Source of the DNA: Gammaproteobacteria bacterium
GTDB lineage: Bacteria; Pseudomonadota; Gammaproteobacteria; Steroidobacterales; Woeseiaceae
Assembly (NCBI GenBank): GCA_029884455.1
Contig: JAOUHU010000029.1
Coordinates: forward strand, 1-36,460
Direction: 5' to 3'
DNA: 36,460 nt
How positions within the stretch are numbered: position 1 is the stretch's first letter; each line of letters opens with the position of its first letter. The notes beneath the pieces were generated by a model that had not been told where the DNA came from, did not search any database, and worked only from the letters and a program-made list of their open reading frames with translations. The translations under genes were made by a program, and so were the position numbers. Positions 33,296 through 36,460 of this stretch are shown here, piece after piece.

Positions 33296-33942
33296 GTGCG
33301 ATGCACTTCATGAATCTGGTATTCATGCCGGTCCACCTGTTTCGGTCGCAGCGACCGTATCGCCCAGATCAACAGGCCGATGAGAAAAAAAGCGCTGGGT
33401 GGCAACAGCATCATGCCGTTGGCCTGGTACCAGCCGCCGTTGCCGGTGAGCGGCAGTATTTCGTACCCGAACAAGGTGCCCGCGCCGAGCAGTTCGCGGC
33501 TGGTGGCGACCGTGATCAGTACAGCGCTGTAGCCAAGGCCGTTGCCGAGACCATCGAGAAAACTCATACCGACCCCGTTCTTCATGGCGAATGCCTCGGC
33601 ACGACCAAGGACGATGCAGTTGGTGATGATCAGGCCTACGAAAACCGACAGCTGCTTGCTGGTCTGGAACGCATAGGCTTTCAGCAGCTCGTCAACGACG
33701 ATGACGAACGATGCAATGATCGTCATTTGCACAATGATGCGAATGTTGTTGGGAATGTGGTGGCGGATACTGCTGATGGCGGCGCCGGACATTGCAGTCA
33801 CGCTGGTCAAAGCGATGCACATCAACACAGCGGGCAGCAGCGACGTCGTTACCGCCAGTGCGGAACATATCCCGAGTACCTGCAGGGTAATCGGGTTGTT
33901 ATCGACGATTGGTTCGATCAGTACCTTGCGAAGTTCCGTCAT
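33283..33942 (-). CDS. nqrD: Na+-NQR subunit D
   Basis: A 219-residue membrane subunit with about six helices, homologous and inverted in topology to NqrE. Iron-ligand cysteines are C26 in [13 protein letters not shown] and C109 in [14 protein letters not shown]. It opens with the typical [18 protein letters not shown] segment. The ATG lies 44 bases inside nqrC, so translation is coupled to it. The stop (TGA) overlaps the first codon of nqrE. Confidence 0.95.
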   Translation of the reverse strand: MTELRKVLIEPIVDNNPITLQVLGICSALAVTTSLLPAVLMCIALTSVTAMSGAAISSIRHHIPNNIRIIVQMTIIASFVIVVDELLKAYAFQTSKQLSVFVGLIITNCIVLGRAEAFAMKNGVGMSFLDGLGNGLGYSAVLITVATSRELLGAGTLFGYEILPLTGNGGWYQANGMMLLPPSAFFLIGLLIWAIRSLRPKQVDRHEYQIHEVHRTEVL

Positions 33943-34717
33943 TACCGTTTGCCTTGTCGTCTAGTTTCCGGAGGAATGGGCCGAATCCGTTTGGGCCGAC
34001 CCAGTACTGCAACAGCTTGCTGACGCCCCTGCCGGTCAGGGTCGCGCCGGACATACCGTCCACCTTGTGGACAAGGTCGTCGCCAGCGCCAGCCTGGCCG
34101 CGTACGACCTCGATGCGGACCTCGCCATGGTCGTCGAATATCTGCTTGCCAGGCCACTTCGCCAGCCATTCGGCACTTTCGACCTGGTCGCCCAGTCCAG
34201 GTGTCTCTGCGTGCTGGTAAAAGCGCAGCCCGATGACAGTCCGACCATCGGGCGCCAGTGCCAGGTAGCCATACATCGTCGACCAGAGCCCGGGTCCGTA
34301 GACCGGCAGGATGACTTGCCGGATATCGCCGTTTTCGCGAATCAGGTACACCGGCGAGTAGATCGCGCGACGTCGCAGGCCCGCAATATCAAATTCGGCC
34401 GGGATTGCGATACCCAGGGTCTGGTCACTGCTTGCCGCTATAGCATCGAAATCGTCTGCGTTCATGGTCGTCACGTAGTCGCCACTGGCGAGGTCGACGA
34501 GACGTGTATCGACTGCGGCGAACTGTTCGGCAATGTCCATGCCCGGGGTGTAAATGCCGGCTACATCAAGCACGATTTGCTGCCGGAAGCTGGTTTCATT
34601 GATCTGCTGGCGCGGCTTGAGCATGACCGATGCTGTCGCGACCAGAATCGAACAGACGAGACTTACGCCGACGGCGACCGTCAGCGTATTTGCGACGCTG
34701 TCCCTGTTTTCAGCCAT
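33899..34717 (-). CDS. nqrC: Na+-NQR subunit C, covalent FMN subunit
   Basis: A 272-residue subunit with one N-terminal transmembrane helix (about 12-33) and a periplasmic FMN-binding domain. T226 in [10 protein letters not shown] is the expected FMN attachment threonine. The C-terminus runs about 20 residues past the usual GFGPFL ending as a charged, low-complexity tail, and this tail is what overlaps nqrD by 44 bases. It overlaps the end of nqrB by 8 bases. ApbE, which adds the FMN, is encoded downstream. Confidence 0.94.
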   Translation of the reverse strand: MAENRDSVANTLTVAVGVSLVCSILVATASVMLKPRQQINETSFRQQIVLDVAGIYTPGMDIAEQFAAVDTRLVDLASGDYVTTMNADDFDAIAASSDQTLGIAIPAEFDIAGLRRRAIYSPVYLIRENGDIRQVILPVYGPGLWSTMYGYLALAPDGRTVIGLRFYQHAETPGLGDQVESAEWLAKWPGKQIFDDHGEVRIEVVRGQAGAGDDLVHKVDGMSGATLTGRGVSKLLQYWVGPNGFGPFLRKLDDKANGNDGTSQGTDRTNRR

Positions 34718-35918
34718 ACCGTTTCAATCGACGCCTGACGTTCAGGCGAATGACACACCAGTCGATGATCGGTGCAAAAATATTGCCGAGCAGAATCGCC
34801 AGCATGATGCCTTCGGGAAACGCGGGGTTCACCACGCGAATCAGGTAGGTCAGGGCGCCGACCAGCAGTCCGAATATCCAGTGACCGGCCGTGGTATCGG
34901 GTGCGCTGACCGGATCGGTAGCCATAAATACGGCGCCAAACGCGAAGCCTCCCAGGACGACATGCCATTGCCAGCTCATCGCGAACATGGGGTTGCTGCT
35001 GTCCAGCCCGCTGAACATCAGTGCCGGGATTATCAGGCCGGCAAAGGTCGCGACAATGATTCGCCATGAGGCAATACCGGTATAGATCAGCATGGCCGCG
35101 CCGAACAGACAGGCTACCGTTGATGTCTCGGCGATGGAGCCTTGTATCTGCCCGAGGAATGCCTGCGTCCAGGTGATGCCGCTGGCAATCACCCCGGGTA
35201 CGCCGTCAATGGCGGCGATGCCGAGCGCGGTTGCACCGCTGTAGCCGTCAACCGGCACCCAGACCGAATCGCCCGACATCTGCACCGGATAGGCAAAGTA
35301 CAGGAATGCCCTGCCGACCAGGGCCGGGTTGAGGAAGTTTTTGCCGGTGCCGCCGAACACTTCCTTGCCAATGACCACGCCGAAACTGATACCGACCGCC
35401 ACCTGCCACAACGGAATGGTGGCGGGCAGAATCGCGGCATATAACAGCGAGGTGACAAAAAAGCCCTCGTTCACCTCGTGATTGCGGACGGCCGAAAACA
35501 GTACCTCCCAAAACCCGCCTGCCGCCATGGTGACAGCGTAAATCGGCAGGAAGTAGAGCAGGCCATGCACAAAATTATCGTAGAAGCTGGCCGGGTCATA
35601 ACTGACAGCCAAGAGTGACATGATCGCACCGCGCCAACCGTCCGCCGCTGTTACACCGAGCATTGCCATGGCCGAGTTGGCCTGGTAACCCGTGTTCCAC
35701 ATGCCTGCCAGCACGCAGGGCGTTGCCGCGAATACCACCAGGATCATTACTCGCTTCAGGTCCAGTGCATCGCGAACGTGCGGTGCGCCACGCGTGACAT
35801 CGGGTGGCGAGTAAAACAGCGTGTCGACCATCTCATAAATAGCATGAAATTTTTGCAGCCGGCCACCGCGTGTAAACAATGGCTCCATCCGGTCGAGCAT
35901 TTGTCGAAATTTTTGCAT
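34710..35918 (-). CDS. nqrB: Na+-NQR subunit B, covalent FMN and Na+ channel subunit
   Basis: A 402-residue integral membrane subunit with about ten helices that carries covalent FMN and riboflavin and forms part of the sodium path. T230 in VDGYSGATALG is the FMN attachment site; GKEVFGGTGKNFLNPALVGRAF and GAVFMATDPVSAP are family signatures. Length fits the family (about 400-415). Its ATG overlaps the nqrA stop as TGATG. Confidence 0.95.
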   Translation of the reverse strand: MQKFRQMLDRMEPLFTRGGRLQKFHAIYEMVDTLFYSPPDVTRGAPHVRDALDLKRVMILVVFAATPCVLAGMWNTGYQANSAMAMLGVTAADGWRGAIMSLLAVSYDPASFYDNFVHGLLYFLPIYAVTMAAGGFWEVLFSAVRNHEVNEGFFVTSLLYAAILPATIPLWQVAVGISFGVVIGKEVFGGTGKNFLNPALVGRAFLYFAYPVQMSGDSVWVPVDGYSGATALGIAAIDGVPGVIASGITWTQAFLGQIQGSIAETSTVACLFGAAMLIYTGIASWRIIVATFAGLIIPALMFSGLDSSNPMFAMSWQWHVVLGGFAFGAVFMATDPVSAPDTTAGHWIFGLLVGALTYLIRVVNPAFPEGIMLAILLGNIFAPIIDWCVIRLNVRRRLKRYG

Positions 35919-36460
35919 CAGCCGTTTGTTTCTATTTCATCGAGGTTCATGCGCAGAAAAGGACCATACTCATACTTGCCATTGCAGACGAACGAGCACA
36001 GCGCCAGGTCCTCCTCGTCGAGCTCGAGGCAACCGAGTTCGCGCGCCCGGTCAGTGTCTTCAACCAGCAGTGCTTTCAGCAGCGGCGTCGGCAGGATATC
36101 CAGCGGCATCACCTTTTCGAAAGTGCCAATCGGTACCATGGCGCGCGGGCTGCCGTTCTGGGTCGTCGTCATCGGGAACTCGCGGCTGCGGAACAGGTGC
36201 GCCGCGTAGGCACGAATTGCGGAATAACGCGTCATGCCGGGCCGCATCCATGACAAGAATTCGCGCGGGCTGCCCTCGGCCAGCACGCTGACCTGGTTAT
36301 GATAGCGGCCGAGGTAGGCCAGCGGTCCCGATGCCTGGTGGCCATTCAACACCGAACCACTGATGACGCGTAAACGGCCTGCTGTGGTTTCACCCTGCAG
36401 CAGCTCGCGCGTGCTGGCGCCGATACGTGTTCGTACCAGTCGCGGACGCAAGGCCATCGG
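35918..36460 (-). CDS. nqrA: Na+-NQR subunit A (C-terminal part)
   Basis: About 180 codons of the C-terminal part of NqrA, the cytoplasmic subunit implicated in quinone binding. The reading frame is open to the window edge, so the start is outside. Visible family segments are SGSVLNGHQASGPLAYLGRY, PREFLSWMRPG, PMTTTQNGSPRAMVPIGTFE and MPLDILPTPLLKALLVED, ending in GCLELDEEDLALCSFVCNGK and EYGPFLR. It is the first gene of the nqrABCDEF-apbE-nqrM-CBS operon; the promoter is not in the window. Confidence 0.94.
   Translation of the reverse strand, partial: PMALRPRLVRTRIGASTRELLQGETTAGRLRVISGSVLNGHQASGPLAYLGRYHNQVSVLAEGSPREFLSWMRPGMTRYSAIRAYAAHLFRSREFPMTTTQNGSPRAMVPIGTFEKVMPLDILPTPLLKALLVEDTDRARELGCLELDEEDLALCSFVCNGKYEYGPFLRMNLDEIETNG

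Overview
The window is about 36 kb of dense, GC-rich bacterial DNA, with many ATGA or TGATG gene overlaps. An nqr operon ending in apbE-nqrM, multiheme c-type cytochromes, an MtrCAB module, Rieske oxygenases and large PAS/GGDEF/EAL proteins suggest a respiratory gammaproteobacterium, plausibly a marine or sediment lineage. That placement is inference from gene content; there is no rRNA marker. I saw no tRNA, rRNA, CRISPR array or insertion sequence.

Region 1 (1-8.8 kb): a PAS/GGDEF/EAL protein; a coupled pair of an N-formylglutamate amidohydrolase-family protein and a YbdK-type carboxylate-amine ligase; a membrane-anchored PAS-PAS-GGDEF diguanylate cyclase; and, convergent to it, a lipoprotein built of DUF4397-like repeats. 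Region 2 (8.8-18 kb): an aldehyde dehydrogenase; a scar where a branched-chain amino acid ABC transporter locus has collapsed into a short livH/livK chimera beside an AraC-type protein reduced to its HTH domain; then a plus-strand run of a FadB/FadJ-like enzyme, a Rieske oxygenase, an MltF-like lytic transglycosylase, a second Rieske oxygenase and an S1/P1 nuclease.

Region 3 (18-29.8 kb) is the most striking. On the minus strand lie an OmcA/MtrC-family decaheme lipoprotein, an MtrA/DmsE decaheme cytochrome and an MtrB/PioB porin, the parts of an outer-membrane electron conduit. Divergent from it on the plus strand lie a diheme cytochrome c, an NTF2-like protein, a HemN/HemW-like radical SAM protein, a NapC/NirT tetraheme quinone-linked cytochrome, and a dihaem fumarate reductase of Wolinella type in the order frdCAB. 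Together these could link extracellular electron transfer, the quinone pool and fumarate/succinate.

Region 4 (29.8 kb to the end, minus strand): nqrA (partial), B, C, D, E, F, apbE, nqrM and a two-CBS-domain protein. This is a sodium-pumping NADH:quinone oxidoreductase with its flavin transferase and iron maturation factor. nqrE has no ATG, GTG or TTG at its conserved N-terminus; an ATC codon lies at the correct distance behind a strong ribosome binding site.
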